Source of the DNA: G965267425 sp965267425
GTDB lineage: Bacteria > Bacteroidota > Bacteroidia > Flavobacteriales_E > Vicingaceae
NCBI GenBank assembly: GCA_965267425.1
Contig: OZ253959.1
Location: 1,488,001 to 1,552,000 of the forward strand
Reading direction: 5' to 3'
Length of the DNA stretch: 64,000 nucleotides
In this document: piece by piece, positions 45,049 to 54,367 of the stretch
How positions within the stretch are numbered: the stretch's first letter is position 1
Layout of the letters: each line of letters opens with the position of its first letter
Program-made: the position numbers and the translations under genes
Notes under the pieces: generated by a model
The model's database searches: none
Told to the model about the DNA's origin: nothing
What the model saw: the letters and a program-made list of their open reading frames with translations, nothing else

Positions 45049-45969
45049 ATGACCATGCGAAGGGTAAACGTCATATTCTTATCAGTGCTTTTTTGGGCTT
45101 CATCCATTCATTTGAAAGCGCAGCAAGATACCCCTACATCTGATACGGTCAATAGTAAACGCCTGACCGTGGTGGTAGGCAGTGGAGCTTTGTTGTATAC
45201 CACAAGCATGGTGGGACTTTATGCATCATGGTATGCCGACTATGATTTCGAACCACTGCATTTATTTGATGACAATGACGCATGGCTGCAAGTAGATAAA
45301 GCAGGACATGCATACTCGGCATATCATATCAGTAGAGTAGGGATGAAAAGTTTTCAATGGGCCGGAGTTAAAGACAATCATGCAGCCTGGTATGGGTTTG
45401 GAGCCAGCATGTTATACATGACATCCATTGAAATACTGGATGGATTTTCCAGTGGATGGGGATTTTCAATGGGTGATTTCGGAGCCAATGTTTTTGGCGC
45501 CAGTTTTATGTTGGGACAACATTTTGCATTTAATGAACAGCGAATCTTATTGAAATACAGTTATCATCCAACTGAGTTCGCGCAATACAGACCTGATTTA
45601 TTGGGTGAGCCTGGAATTCGAGGATTCTTCAAAGATTACAATGGACAGACGTATTGGGCGTCGGTGAACATCGAATCATGGTACAAGAAAAACACCTTTA
45701 TCCCCAATTGGCTCAATGTAGCATTTGGATATGGTGGTTCAGGAATGATAGGAGGAAGTTCGAATCCGGTGATTTATGATGGTCAACAAATGCCTTATTT
45801 TGATAGATATCGACAATATTATTTGTCGCTGGATATTGATTTTGAGCGAATACCAACCAATTCCAAATTTTTGAAAACGGTATTTGTTTTCGCAAACATG
45901 TTCAAACTTCCTTTTCCAACGCTGGAATACAATCGCATAGATGGATGGAAAACGTACCTCATCTATTAG
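45049..45969 (+). CDS. DUF2279 domain protein, exported
   Basis: Protein of about 306 residues with a signal peptide (RRVNVIFLSVLFWASSIHLKAQQ). The DUF2279 pattern is visible in WLQVDKAGHAYSAYHIS (about 80-96) and GWGFSMGDFGANVFGASF, as in the YfiM-like family. The second half is rich in aromatic residues, suggesting association with the outer membrane. The function of the family is unknown. Start codons ATG 45049 and ATG 45055 are both possible. It follows the GT-C-like gene by 39 bases and may be cotranscribed. Its end overlaps the convergent Nudix gene by 4 bases. Confidence 0.82.
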   Translation: MTMRRVNVIFLSVLFWASSIHLKAQQDTPTSDTVNSKRLTVVVGSGALLYTTSMVGLYASWYADYDFEPLHLFDDNDAWLQVDKAGHAYSAYHISRVGMKSFQWAGVKDNHAAWYGFGASMLYMTSIEILDGFSSGWGFSMGDFGANVFGASFMLGQHFAFNEQRILLKYSYHPTEFAQYRPDLLGEPGIRGFFKDYNGQTYWASVNIESWYKKNTFIPNWLNVAFGYGGSGMIGGSSNPVIYDGQQMPYFDRYRQYYLSLDIDFERIPTNSKFLKTVFVFANMFKLPFPTLEYNRIDGWKTYLIY

Positions 45970-46526
45970 GCTAAATCTCCGGTATTTAGCAAATGTTTCA
46001 ATTTAAGTATGCCGTTAACCGCCAGACTATCGGTGATTTCATTACGCATGCACATGTCAAAAAGCTCATCAAATGGAATTTTCTTAATCACCAATTCCTC
46101 GCTGTCTTCAGGTTCTGACTCTCCAAAAGTTAATTCCCGGGCAACATAAACAACACCCATTTCATCCGTGATGCTATTGCTGATTGCAACCTCAAGAATG
46201 GGTTGCCATTTCTTGGCTTCAATTCCCGTTTCTTCTTTGAGTTCTCTTTTTGCCGAGTCCAGCAAATCAATATTTTTCGGTGCACCACCCTCCGGAATTT
46301 CCCAACTGTATTTATTCAAAGGATATCTGTATTGACCTACTATCCAGGTATTTAGGTCTTCATCCAACGGTATAATTCCAACGGCGGTATTTTTAAATCC
46401 AACTACCCCATAAATACCTGGTTTTCCAGAAGGATGTATCACCTGATGCTCATTCACAGAGATCCAGGGATTATCATACATCAACTTTGAACTTGTGGTT
46501 TTCCAGGGATTTTGCTGTTCGTTCAT
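45966..46526 (-). CDS. Nudix hydrolase (ADP-ribose pyrophosphatase-like)
   Basis: Protein of 186 residues with a Nudix domain over about 35-170. The Nudix box is PEGGAPKNIDLLDSAKREL followed by KEETGI, with the core RELxEExG metal-binding Glu residues intact. The first Glu of the GX5E element, however, is Ile. ADP-ribose-type features are EIPEGG before the box and the length. It likely hydrolyses ADP-ribose or another nucleoside diphosphate linked to X in the cytoplasm. Divergent from the Smr-domain gene, with 35 bases between. The Ile change may alter but need not abolish activity, because the catalytic Glu cluster remains. Confidence 0.9.
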   Translation of the reverse strand: MNEQQNPWKTTSSKLMYDNPWISVNEHQVIHPSGKPGIYGVVGFKNTAVGIIPLDEDLNTWIVGQYRYPLNKYSWEIPEGGAPKNIDLLDSAKRELKEETGIEAKKWQPILEVAISNSITDEMGVVYVARELTFGESEPEDSEELVIKKIPFDELFDMCMRNEITDSLAVNGILKLKHLLNTGDLA

Positions 46527-46561
46527 ATCACTTGTGTAATTTTGCCGTAACCAATGCAGCC

Positions 46562-47164
46562 ATGTTTAAAAGAGGAGACAAAGTAACGTTTTTAAATGAG
46601 ACCGGAGAGGCAGAATTTTTAGAGCTTATCGACGCCAATAGGGCCTTGGTAATGGAAGAAGGTCTTGAACATATTGTTTCCATCCATGAGTTGATATTAA
46701 AGGATCGTAAGGATGGGGTTGGATTTATTCCGGACAACAACAAGGTGGATCAACATGTGAATAAATCAAACTATGATAATGGCAAAAAGCCTGCTGACCT
46801 TCAATTTGACTATGCTTCTTTGATCACGTCATATTTATCCAGGAGCCGCCAACATTGGACACGTAAGCGACAGCATTTTGCTGAAATTGATCTGCATCTT
46901 GAAGAATTGGTTCCCTTTCCGAATCGAGTGGAGCCATGGAGAAGAATTGAAATCCAATTGCAATTTTGTCAAGGAATGATAGAAGCGGCAATGGATGGCG
47001 GGATTCATCATTTGGTTTTCATTCATGGCCGGGGAGAAGGAAGGCTCAAAGATGAATTGATCAAATTGCTCAAAACCTATTCAAATATAGAATACGAATC
47101 GGCTCCTTTTGAATTTTATGGAGTAGGTGCATTGGATGTCTATATTAGAGGACTCAACAGTTGA
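46562..47164 (+). CDS. DUF2027/Smr-domain protein
   Basis: Protein of 200 residues starting at ATG 46562 (MFKRGDKVTFLNETGEAEF). The longer frame from 46487 would start inside the divergent Nudix gene. The N-terminal 60 residues look like a small beta-domain. The C-terminal 85 residues are an Smr domain with DLHLEELV and HGRGEGRLKDEL, the latter the nucleic-acid-binding/nicking loop of MutS2-type Smr domains. The family is common in Bacteroidota; the role is probably nucleic-acid binding or nicking. RNase P RNA follows on the same strand after 21 bases. Confidence 0.87.
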   Translation: MFKRGDKVTFLNETGEAEFLELIDANRALVMEEGLEHIVSIHELILKDRKDGVGFIPDNNKVDQHVNKSNYDNGKKPADLQFDYASLITSYLSRSRQHWTRKRQHFAEIDLHLEELVPFPNRVEPWRRIEIQLQFCQGMIEAAMDGGIHHLVFIHGRGEGRLKDELIKLLKTYSNIEYESAPFEFYGVGALDVYIRGLNS

Positions 47165-47174
47165 TAATTAAATG

Positions 47175-47182
47175 TACTTTTG
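47175..47182 (+). promoter_or_regulatory. -7 element for rnpB
   Basis: TACTTTTG fits TAnnTTTG and would place the transcript start at about 47187-47189, exactly where helix P1 of RNase P RNA begins. No TTTG is found at the proper distance upstream. Confidence 0.5.
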
Positions 47183-47185
47183 CAC

Positions 47186-47548
47186 TGCAAACCGTTCCAT
47201 CGCCTCATTTATGGGGAGGAAAGTCCGGGCAGCAAAGGGTACCGTACCGAAGGAAACTTCGGGCAGTATGAAGGAAACAACATACTGACAGATAGTGCTA
47301 CAGAAATAAACCGCCTCTTTTGAGGTAAGGGTGAAAAGGCAGGTTAAGATCCTGCCGGTATATTGGGTAACCAATGTATCGGGCAAACCTTACGGGCTGA
47401 AAGACCAAGTAAACCGGAGTGACGTTTCGAGTAAATGTCGTTAAGCGACCCGCTTAGTTCCGGAGGGTAGGTCGCTTTTGTGCTTGCACAGAAAGATAAA
47501 TGATGGAACTTCTTTATGAAGACAGAACCCGGCTTATAGGTTTGTTTT
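47186..47548 (+). ncRNA. rnpB: RNase P RNA
   Basis: Catalytic RNA that matures the 5' ends of tRNAs, about 360 bases. The universal core GAGGAAAGTCCGGGC lies at 47216-47230 and the 3' conserved ACAGAACCCGGCTTATAG at 47522-47539. P1 pairs CAAACC (47188-47193) with GGTTTG (47539-47544), closing the molecule. The T-run at 47541-47549 can act as terminator. The internal segment GAGTAAATGTCGTTAAG and neighbouring purine-rich loops fit class A bacterial RNase P. It overlaps by one base the end of the convergent CHU_C protein gene. Exact ends are estimated from P1 pairing. Confidence 0.95.
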
Positions 47549-49824
47549 TATCTGGTCAATGTGATTATTCCCTCCAATTCAGCTTCCAAATCCTCAGCAT
47601 TGTTAATGGCTTTGTAGGCAACTTTATAAACATAAACACCACCAGGAGCAGGTTCACCTTTGATGTTGCCATCCCAAACGGTTTCCGGGTGATTGGTCTC
47701 AAAGAATAATTTCCCCCAACGATCATATATTTTCATATTGTAATCCGTGATACGGCAATCAAATACAATGTTAAATCCATCGTTAATTAAATCGCTATTT
47801 GGGGTAAAGGTATTGGGCACAAATACATGACAACTGCAGTCTTCATATTCTACATAAGTCTTGTCAGCAGCATCTCCACATTCATTGGAAACCACCACAT
47901 CATAACGGCCGCCCTCAGATACCACAAATTTGGAAGAATCAGAACCATCTTGCCAGGAATATGAAGCCCCTTGATAGAACGCATCTAAAACAACTTGTCT
48001 ACCATTGCATAAGATGGTATCATTGGCCAATCTCACCTCCGGTGCATCTTTGATGCTTACAATTACCGTATCACTTGCCGAATAACATTTATCAGAAACT
48101 TCCACCCAATATTTACCCGCATCCGAAACGGTAAATACAGCGGTTCTGATGCTATCTTGCCACACATAGTCTAATGCATTCTGGGAAACATTGTATTCAA
48201 TGGTTCTTCTTTCACAAATGGCTGTATCCTCACCAAGGTTAACATTCAGCGATGTAACAAAATCTGAAATAACAATGGTATCTGATTCCGTTCCGCACAC
48301 ATTAGTAATTTCAACCCAATACATTCCTGATGTAGCATTTGAGAGTGTGCTGTCCGTAGAACCGTCGTTCCAAAGGTACTGTGGCTCCCCTCCCTTAACT
48401 GATAAGTTTACAGTATTACCTGGGCAAATTATGGTGTCGTTCCCAATGAAAGCATCCGGAACAGGTGTGTCAACAATGGTAACCAATTTGGTGGCGGTTT
48501 CAGTTTTTTGAGCCCCACAGATGGTTATAAAACTGGTAGCCGTCACCGTATAAGTTCCAGGTGAACTGAATACGTGAGTTGGGTTAATGAGCTTGGAGGT
48601 ATTGCTTGTGGATAAGGCATCACCAAAATTCCATACCAATGAATCAAGTTCACCATTGACAGACGCACCAAATTCGGTATCCGCCCCAAAACAAAGGCCA
48701 TTGGCATGAATGGAAAGTGGGCTAAAATAACTTTGAATAAATGTAGGTAAACCACTATTTCCAAATACACCGGCTCCCAAAGGCAAAACCGCCGGAACAT
48801 AATTACAAGCAAAACCAGGACTGTTTGGCGCATTTATCACACCCAGATCATTCCCCTCATTCGTATATATTTTTCCATCCAGTGCCAATTGAATTGCAAC
48901 GTTCGGCACAGTAGATATCAACACTTCAGAAGCCACTATGCCTCCTGGGGTTCCTGCGTCCAAATCAAATTGATACAACCCAAACGAATTTTTCGTGGTG
49001 TACAACTTGCTTCCATCAGGAGAAAATTCAACACCATAAGCTCCGTCATAATTGTCAGGAAAGTTTACAGGGTTGCTCACTTCACCGGTTTGTACATCAA
49101 AATCGTACAAGTCAAAACGTTTGTTGTTTTTGAGTGCAAGGGCAAGTTTATTGCCTGTAGGTGAGGCTTTCATATATCCCGTCAAGGCATCGTTGTCATA
49201 ATAATTGGCCGTTGTACTGATTACCGGTGTTGGTGAGACTCCGCTATCTGTCAAGAGGTAGGCATAAAAATCATAGGAGTCCAGTTTGTGTGTAATGATC
49301 CAGTAGTCATGGTTGTTTCCGTGTTTTACTCCAGATACTTTTTCTAAGGTAGGATTCACCAAAGGAATATTTTTTTTGGTGGTGACCACAGCACCAAGTC
49401 CTCCTGAAAGATTCATATCTACAACAGTGTAGTTCAATCCACCAGAACTTCCGGCGCCAACGGTAAAGATGTAATATTCCTTAGTAGATGTGTCAGGATT
49501 TTCCACAATAATGGCCGATTGCGTGGATTCAACATTACCCAATAACCCTGTGCCATTGGTCATGGCAACGTGATTTCGATTCCAAATGGTATCACCATCT
49601 GTGTAAAACAATAATTCTCCGGAACAACGATGGGATACAGAAGCGCAACCTTTTCCAGTAATCATTGCACTGTTACTGAGTGCAACTGGTCCAGCATTGG
49701 TAAACTGAACCCCGGCTTTTCTTCCAAAATACCAATATGTGCTCTCTTTTTGAGCAATCGTATCCAACCCCGTGAAAAATATCACAAGCATGCCAAATAA
49801 ACATATCTTCGTCTTTGATGACAT
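47548..49824 (-). CDS. Secreted propeller/PKD protein with CHU_C (type B) sorting domain
   Basis: Exported protein of 758 residues. Signal peptide 1-24 (ending DTIAQ). Residues 25-370 form a propeller-like region beginning STYWYFGRKAGVQF, a start common in such Bacteroidota surface proteins. A PKD domain follows (LVWNFGDALSTSNT ... PGTYTVTATSF), then three similar Ig-like repeats of about 80 residues (YLWNDGSTDSTLSNATSGMY, YVWQDSIRTAVFTVSDAGKY, YSWQDGSDSSKFVVSEGGRY). The last 85 residues are CHU_C: VFVPNTFTPNSDLINDGF, MKIYDRWGKLFFET, VWDGNIKGEPAPGGVY. This is a likely type IX surface protein. There is no PorP/SprF gene nearby, so it may use one elsewhere. It appears to be a single-gene unit. 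Confidence 0.9.
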   Translation of the reverse strand: MSSKTKICLFGMLVIFFTGLDTIAQKESTYWYFGRKAGVQFTNAGPVALSNSAMITGKGCASVSHRCSGELLFYTDGDTIWNRNHVAMTNGTGLLGNVESTQSAIIVENPDTSTKEYYIFTVGAGSSGGLNYTVVDMNLSGGLGAVVTTKKNIPLVNPTLEKVSGVKHGNNHDYWIITHKLDSYDFYAYLLTDSGVSPTPVISTTANYYDNDALTGYMKASPTGNKLALALKNNKRFDLYDFDVQTGEVSNPVNFPDNYDGAYGVEFSPDGSKLYTTKNSFGLYQFDLDAGTPGGIVASEVLISTVPNVAIQLALDGKIYTNEGNDLGVINAPNSPGFACNYVPAVLPLGAGVFGNSGLPTFIQSYFSPLSIHANGLCFGADTEFGASVNGELDSLVWNFGDALSTSNTSKLINPTHVFSSPGTYTVTATSFITICGAQKTETATKLVTIVDTPVPDAFIGNDTIICPGNTVNLSVKGGEPQYLWNDGSTDSTLSNATSGMYWVEITNVCGTESDTIVISDFVTSLNVNLGEDTAICERRTIEYNVSQNALDYVWQDSIRTAVFTVSDAGKYWVEVSDKCYSASDTVIVSIKDAPEVRLANDTILCNGRQVVLDAFYQGASYSWQDGSDSSKFVVSEGGRYDVVVSNECGDAADKTYVEYEDCSCHVFVPNTFTPNSDLINDGFNIVFDCRITDYNMKIYDRWGKLFFETNHPETVWDGNIKGEPAPGGVYVYKVAYKAINNAEDLEAELEGIITLTR

Positions 49825-49954
49825 GGTTCAAAGTCTTGCTGACAAAATTAGCAAATGTGTCACTAGCGCGTTATCTATGTAATCATACGATTTTTTTTAA
49901 CGATTCTTATTGATTCTCGCTAAAAAAAATTTTCTTTGTTTAAAATTTTAACGG

Positions 49955-50128
49955 ATGAAAAAGAATAAAGTTACAGCCTATTTAATCATACTTTTTGTAC
50001 TTGTTGTAACATTACCAATTGGATTCTTATCAATCAATTCCAATTCAGGTGTTATTTCTCTAATTATGATGATTTTGATGGAATTTGGGGTATTAGCAGC
50101 CTTGATCATCGGTGTCAATAAGAAGTGA
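49955..50128 (+). CDS. Small membrane protein of 57 residues
   Basis: A short frame beginning MKKNKVTAYLIILFVLVVT, with two hydrophobic helices (about 8-27 and 32-53) joined by SINSNSG and ending NKK. The Lys-rich ends and hydrophobic middle are typical of real small membrane proteins rather than chance frames. I recognise no family. It lies in the 423-base gap between the divergent CHU_C gene and gldA, 119 bases before gldA, and is separated from it by the gldA promoter. The rest of that gap holds no other gene. Confidence 0.6.
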   Translation: MKKNKVTAYLIILFVLVVTLPIGFLSINSNSGVISLIMMILMEFGVLAALIIGVNKK

Positions 50129-50171
50129 GATAAATTAATTTCTGGCGTCCAATAGTTAACAAAAATTAACG

Positions 50172-50200
50172 TTTGAAATTCAGTTCAAATAATATTTTTG
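50172..50200 (+). promoter_or_regulatory. Putative Bacteroidota promoter for gldA
   Basis: TTTG (50172-50175), 17-base spacer, TATTTTTG (50193-50200). The predicted start is near 50206, about 42 bases before the gldA ATG. It probably drives gldA-gldF-gldG and the DUF4340 gene. Confidence 0.55.
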
Positions 50201-50247
50201 TGACTTCGTAATGTGTCTTCGGCACACAGCTCAATAACATATAATTC

Positions 50248-51177
50248 ATGGAAGTTGTCATCGAAAATCTGGTAAAGATATATGGTGCGCAAAATGCAGT
50301 AGACCATATTTCTTTTTCTGTAAAAAAAGGTGAAGTAGTAGGTTTTCTGGGTCCCAATGGTGCAGGAAAGACCACTACGATGAAAATATTGACCAATTAT
50401 CTGGCACCTACATCCGGACAAGTAACCATTGGCGGGCATTCAGTTATGGATGATCCGGAAGAAACCAAACAACTCATTGGTTATTTACCTGAAAACAATC
50501 CACTTTATTTGGATATGGCCATCTTTGACTACCTGGAGTTTTCAGCAAGATTGCAAGGTGTAGCAAAAAAAGATGTGCAGGCAAGGATTAAGAAAATGAT
50601 TGAAGTCTGCGGGTTAGGGGTAGAGCAACACAAGAAAATTGGAGAAATATCCAAAGGATTTCGTCAACGCGTTGGATTGGCCCAGGCCATGATTCATGAT
50701 CCTGAAGTATTGATCCTTGATGAACCCACTACAGGTTTGGACCCGAATCAAATTGTTGAAATACGTAAGCTGATCAAGGAATTAGGGAAGGAAAAGACGG
50801 TAATTTTAAGCACACATATTTTACCCGAGGTTGAAAGTACATGTGATCGAATATTAATCATCAACAAGGGTAAAATTGTGGCAGACGGAACACCTGCAAC
50901 CCTTAGAGAACAGGCTTCAGGAAGTGAAGTAGTTAAAATAACCGTGGAAGGAAGTACTTCTGATGCCATTATCAAACAACTAATGGCCCTTGAATCTGTC
51001 GCCAAAGTGGAGCAGGTAAAAGACAAACCCAATGAATTTATGATCTCAAGTAATTCGGGATCAACCTCTCGCAAAGATATTTTTCAATGTGCTGTTCAAA
51101 ACAAATGGATTCTAACCGAATTGTATCCGTTCGAAACACGCCTTGAAGATATATTCAGAAACCTGACAATGAATTAA
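50248..51177 (+). CDS. gldA: Gliding-motility-associated ABC transporter ATP-binding protein
   Basis: ABC ATPase of 309 residues; GldA of Flavobacterium johnsoniae is of similar size. Walker A GPNGAGKTTTMKIL (about 35-48), Q-loop YLPENNPLY, signature SKGFRQRVGLAQ, Walker B VLILDEPTTGLDP and switch His in LSTHILPEVE are all intact. The C-terminal 80 residues follow the DrrA-like accessory domain. With GldF and GldG it forms an importer/exporter needed for gliding in F. johnsoniae, though its substrate is unknown. Order A-F-G and gaps of 2 and 13 bases indicate one operon. Confidence 0.94.
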   Translation: MEVVIENLVKIYGAQNAVDHISFSVKKGEVVGFLGPNGAGKTTTMKILTNYLAPTSGQVTIGGHSVMDDPEETKQLIGYLPENNPLYLDMAIFDYLEFSARLQGVAKKDVQARIKKMIEVCGLGVEQHKKIGEISKGFRQRVGLAQAMIHDPEVLILDEPTTGLDPNQIVEIRKLIKELGKEKTVILSTHILPEVESTCDRILIINKGKIVADGTPATLREQASGSEVVKITVEGSTSDAIIKQLMALESVAKVEQVKDKPNEFMISSNSGSTSRKDIFQCAVQNKWILTELYPFETRLEDIFRNLTMN

Positions 51178-51179
51178 AG

Positions 51180-51905
51180 ATGGAAAAGATTTGGATAGTT
51201 GCTACAAAAGAACTCAGGTCATTTTTTGATAGCTTGATTGCTTACATCTTGCTGGCCGCGTTTTTAGGATTCAGTGGGTTTTTTACCTGGATGTTTGGAA
51301 ATGATGTGTTTTTAATGGGGCAGGCAAGCCTGCAGTCTTTTTTTAACACGGCCTATTTTTCGCTGTTTTTCTTTATCCCTGCGCTCACCATGAAAATGAT
51401 TGCGGAAGAAAAGAAAACAGGCACCATTGAATTGTTGCTTACTAAACCGGTAACGGATGGTCAGGTGGTTATAGGAAAATTTCTGGCGTGTCTCATCCTC
51501 ATAGGAATTGCCTTATTGTTCACTTTACCTTATTACTTGACCATAGCCAACATTGGTCAGGCAGATCATGGAGCCATTATTAGTGGTTACATTGGGTTGA
51601 TATTGATGAGTTCGGCCTACATCAGTATCGGATTATTCTGCAGCAGTTTTTCAAATAATCAAATCGTGGCTTTTCTGATTGCCTTGTTTATTGGGTTGTT
51701 TTTCCATTTCATATTTGGGATGCTGGCATCACTCTTTTCAGGCGCCATGGGCGACGCGATGATTCATTTGAGTACCATGACACATTTCGAATCATTGGCA
51801 AGAGGTGTGATTGATTCGAAAGACATTGTGTTTTTCCTCAGCTTGACTGCCCTGGGATTGTTCGGTGCTCAAGCCATGTTGTCTAAACGAAATTTGGCTG
51901 ATTGA
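51180..51905 (+). CDS. gldF: Gliding-motility-associated ABC transporter permease
   Basis: Integral membrane protein of 241 residues with six predicted helices (first near 15-35). The ABC-2-type permease motif EEKKTGTIELLLTKPVTDGQVV (about 78-99) is characteristic. Length matches F. johnsoniae GldF. It starts 2 bases after the gldA stop. It would form the membrane channel of the GldAFG transporter, with GldG as the auxiliary subunit. Confidence 0.93.
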   Translation: MEKIWIVATKELRSFFDSLIAYILLAAFLGFSGFFTWMFGNDVFLMGQASLQSFFNTAYFSLFFFIPALTMKMIAEEKKTGTIELLLTKPVTDGQVVIGKFLACLILIGIALLFTLPYYLTIANIGQADHGAIISGYIGLILMSSAYISIGLFCSSFSNNQIVAFLIALFIGLFFHFIFGMLASLFSGAMGDAMIHLSTMTHFESLARGVIDSKDIVFFLSLTALGLFGAQAMLSKRNLAD

Positions 51906-51918
51906 AAATAAGAGCGAT

Positions 51919-53430
51919 ATGAAGACAAGAAAAAACCTCATTGTAAAAGGCGGCTTAATAGCAGGAATTCTAATTCTGTTAAATATCATTGCCTTATCAC
52001 ATTTCTTTCGATTGGATTTTACAGCCGATCAACGGTATACATTAAGTTCAAGTACGGAAACATTAATGGCTGAATTAAATGAGCCAATTACGGTAACGGC
52101 TTATTTTTCAGCAGATTTACCTGCTTATTATGCTCGTATCAAGAGAGATTTCAAGGATATGCTCATTGAATATGGAAATCTTTCGAAAGGTAATTTGGTT
52201 TATGAATTTGTAGATCCGTCGGAAACACCCGAATTGGAGCAACAGGCCATTCAAGCTGGCGTGCAGCCTCTTTTACTCGATGTTCGTGAGAAGAATAAGG
52301 TGAAGCAACAAAAAGCATTTATGGGAGCGGTTATTCGCATGGGTGAACGCTCAGAATCTTTGCCGTTCATTCAACCTGACGGGGCTATGGAATATGAGCT
52401 ATCCACTTCAATTAAGAAACTCTCAATTATTGACAAACCGTTGGTTGCTTTATTGCAAGGCCATGGAGAGCCTCCCATTGGTGAACTTCCTCAGGTGAAA
52501 CAACAGTTGGATGTGTTGTACGATGTTGTTGGATTGCAGTTAACCGATACCAGTATCATTGATCAAAACACCAAAACTGTGGTGGTATTGGCTCCAACGG
52601 ACACCATCCCGGTAGCACATATTCGTCAACTGGATCAATTCATGATGCAAGGAGGAAATGTGCTGGTGGCCTTAAATAGGAATCGTCCTGACTTGCAGCA
52701 ATCGGCTATTTATGGATTAAGTACCGGTATTGAGCCATGGTTGAGAGAAAAAGGAATAAATGTTTTGGAAAACGTTGTATTGGATGCCAACTGTGGTAAT
52801 ATTTCGGTTCGTCCGCAAGGAAGCTTTTTTACATTTAATGTCCCGTTTCCTTTTTTGCCCAGTATTCTGAAGTTTGAAGAACATCCCATTACAGCCGGGT
52901 TGGAAAACGTGATGCTGGAATTTGCAAGCTCAGTTGAATTTTCGGGTGACACATCCATTCAATCCTTTATTCCAATTGTGACCACTTCTGAGCAAGGAGC
53001 GGTTCAAAGTTTGCCTACGGTCTTTAACTTTGAAAAACAATGGCAAGACGGTGATTTTCCACTGGCCAATGTGCCAATTGGTGCTGCCGTTGTGAGTAAA
53101 ACCAATCCTGAAATGGGAAAACTCATTGTTATTGCAGACGGTGACTTTGTCATCAATGGATCTGGTCAGCAAATGACAGAAAAACAACCGGACAACATCA
53201 GTTTATTTGTGAATTCCATTGATTGGATGTCTGACGAAACAGGACTCATCGATTTGCGAACCAAAGCTGTAACCTTCAGACCTTTGGATCAATTGGAAGA
53301 ATCAACAACCGAATACATAAAGTGGTTGAATTTTCTACTTCCTGTATTGCTTGTGATCATATATGGAGTATTTCGGGCTCAAAAGAAAAAGAGATTAAGA
53401 AAACTAAGAATGGTTGGAAATCATGGCTAA
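51919..53430 (+). CDS. gldG: Gliding-motility-associated ABC transporter substrate/auxiliary protein
   Basis: Protein of 503 residues from ATG 51919 (MKTRKNLIVKGG). An 18-codon longer frame from 51865 overlaps gldF and lacks family similarity. One helix at about 10-28, a large periplasmic ABC_transp_aux (IFT52/GIFT-like) region starting DFTADQRYTLSSSTETLM, then a C-terminal membrane helix (FLLPVLLVIIYGVFR) with a basic tail. This is the GldG pattern. The product contacts the GldA/GldF transporter on the periplasmic side. Its stop overlaps the next gene by 8 bases. Confidence 0.92.
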   Translation: MKTRKNLIVKGGLIAGILILLNIIALSHFFRLDFTADQRYTLSSSTETLMAELNEPITVTAYFSADLPAYYARIKRDFKDMLIEYGNLSKGNLVYEFVDPSETPELEQQAIQAGVQPLLLDVREKNKVKQQKAFMGAVIRMGERSESLPFIQPDGAMEYELSTSIKKLSIIDKPLVALLQGHGEPPIGELPQVKQQLDVLYDVVGLQLTDTSIIDQNTKTVVVLAPTDTIPVAHIRQLDQFMMQGGNVLVALNRNRPDLQQSAIYGLSTGIEPWLREKGINVLENVVLDANCGNISVRPQGSFFTFNVPFPFLPSILKFEEHPITAGLENVMLEFASSVEFSGDTSIQSFIPIVTTSEQGAVQSLPTVFNFEKQWQDGDFPLANVPIGAAVVSKTNPEMGKLIVIADGDFVINGSGQQMTEKQPDNISLFVNSIDWMSDETGLIDLRTKAVTFRPLDQLEESTTEYIKWLNFLLPVLLVIIYGVFRAQKKKRLRKLRMVGNHG

Positions 53431-54355
53431 AAAGAAGTCAAATGTTGTATTGGTAATCGTTTTTACGACCCTATTATTGGTTGTTTTTGCAGATAAGTTT
53501 TTGGTGTCAGATAAATCCGAACGTACAATAGATAAATCGTTGTTTCAGATTGATACATCATTGATCGATAAAGTAACCATGGAAACCAAAGCTGATTTCT
53601 TTAAGGAAGTCACCCTTTATAAAAATGAAAAGGGTTGGAATGTGAAAAATGAAAAATTTGATTTGCCAGCAGAACAGGCTCCTGTCCTTCAAATTTTTGA
53701 ACAATTGGCCAACATGAAAGTGCTGCGATTGGCTGCCACAAATGAGCAAAAATGGTCGGATTATATGGTAGAAGATTCAGGCAGTACAAAATTGACATTG
53801 TGGAAAGGGAATGAAACATTGATGAAATTGGTCATCGGAAAATTTTCTTTTCAGGAAAATCAAAAAGCGTTGACGTACGTGCGATTGGAAGATGCTATGG
53901 AAACCTATGCGGTTGATGGATTTTTGGCTGTTTTATTTAGTCAGGGAGTAAACGGTTACAGAAGAGGACGATTTACTTCCGAATCGAATGATAATTGGAC
54001 ATCGATAAATGTTGAAATGCCAGGGGATAGTGGATTTGTATTGAATAAGTCAGGAGAACAATGGTTTGCAGATACTGAAATAGATTCAACCACCATCCAT
54101 TCCTATGTCAATCGAATAACGAATTTAAAAACCATGTCTTTTGCTGCTGGATTCAAACCTGGTAGGGAAGCAGATTATCAAATTGAAATCATGAGGGAGA
54201 ATGATGCCAAGATAGTGGTCAGCGCCTTCCAGGTAGGGCAAGACGACTATGTTTTGCAATCTAGCTTAAACCCTGAAAACTATTTGACCGATGAAGGAGG
54301 TCAATTTGCGAAGTTGTTTGCAGCAAGATCCATGGCGAATTCTCGTCTGAATTAA
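53423..54355 (+). CDS. DUF4340 domain protein
   Basis: Protein of 310 residues from ATG 53423; a TTG three codons upstream is possible. N-terminal signal-anchor helix (VVLVIVFTTLLLVVFA), then two DUF4340 copies rich in beta-strands (for example KVTMETKADFFKEVTLYKNE, WNVKNEKFDLPAEQ, SYVNRITNLKTMSFAAG). DUF4340 genes often follow gldG-like auxiliary genes in ABC operons. The 8-base overlap with gldG (ATGGCTAA) makes cotranslation likely. It probably forms a periplasmic subunit or partner of the GldAFG transporter, by association; no direct function is known to me. Confidence 0.85.
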   Translation: MAKKKSNVVLVIVFTTLLLVVFADKFLVSDKSERTIDKSLFQIDTSLIDKVTMETKADFFKEVTLYKNEKGWNVKNEKFDLPAEQAPVLQIFEQLANMKVLRLAATNEQKWSDYMVEDSGSTKLTLWKGNETLMKLVIGKFSFQENQKALTYVRLEDAMETYAVDGFLAVLFSQGVNGYRRGRFTSESNDNWTSINVEMPGDSGFVLNKSGEQWFADTEIDSTTIHSYVNRITNLKTMSFAAGFKPGREADYQIEIMRENDAKIVVSAFQVGQDDYVLQSSLNPENYLTDEGGQFAKLFAARSMANSRLN

Positions 54356-54367
54356 AAAAACATAGAT

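Noticed and set aside
47168..47709. Short frames over 47168-47386 and 47500-47709
   Set aside because: They lie in the RNase P RNA gene and in the end of the convergent CHU_C gene; both have better explanations.
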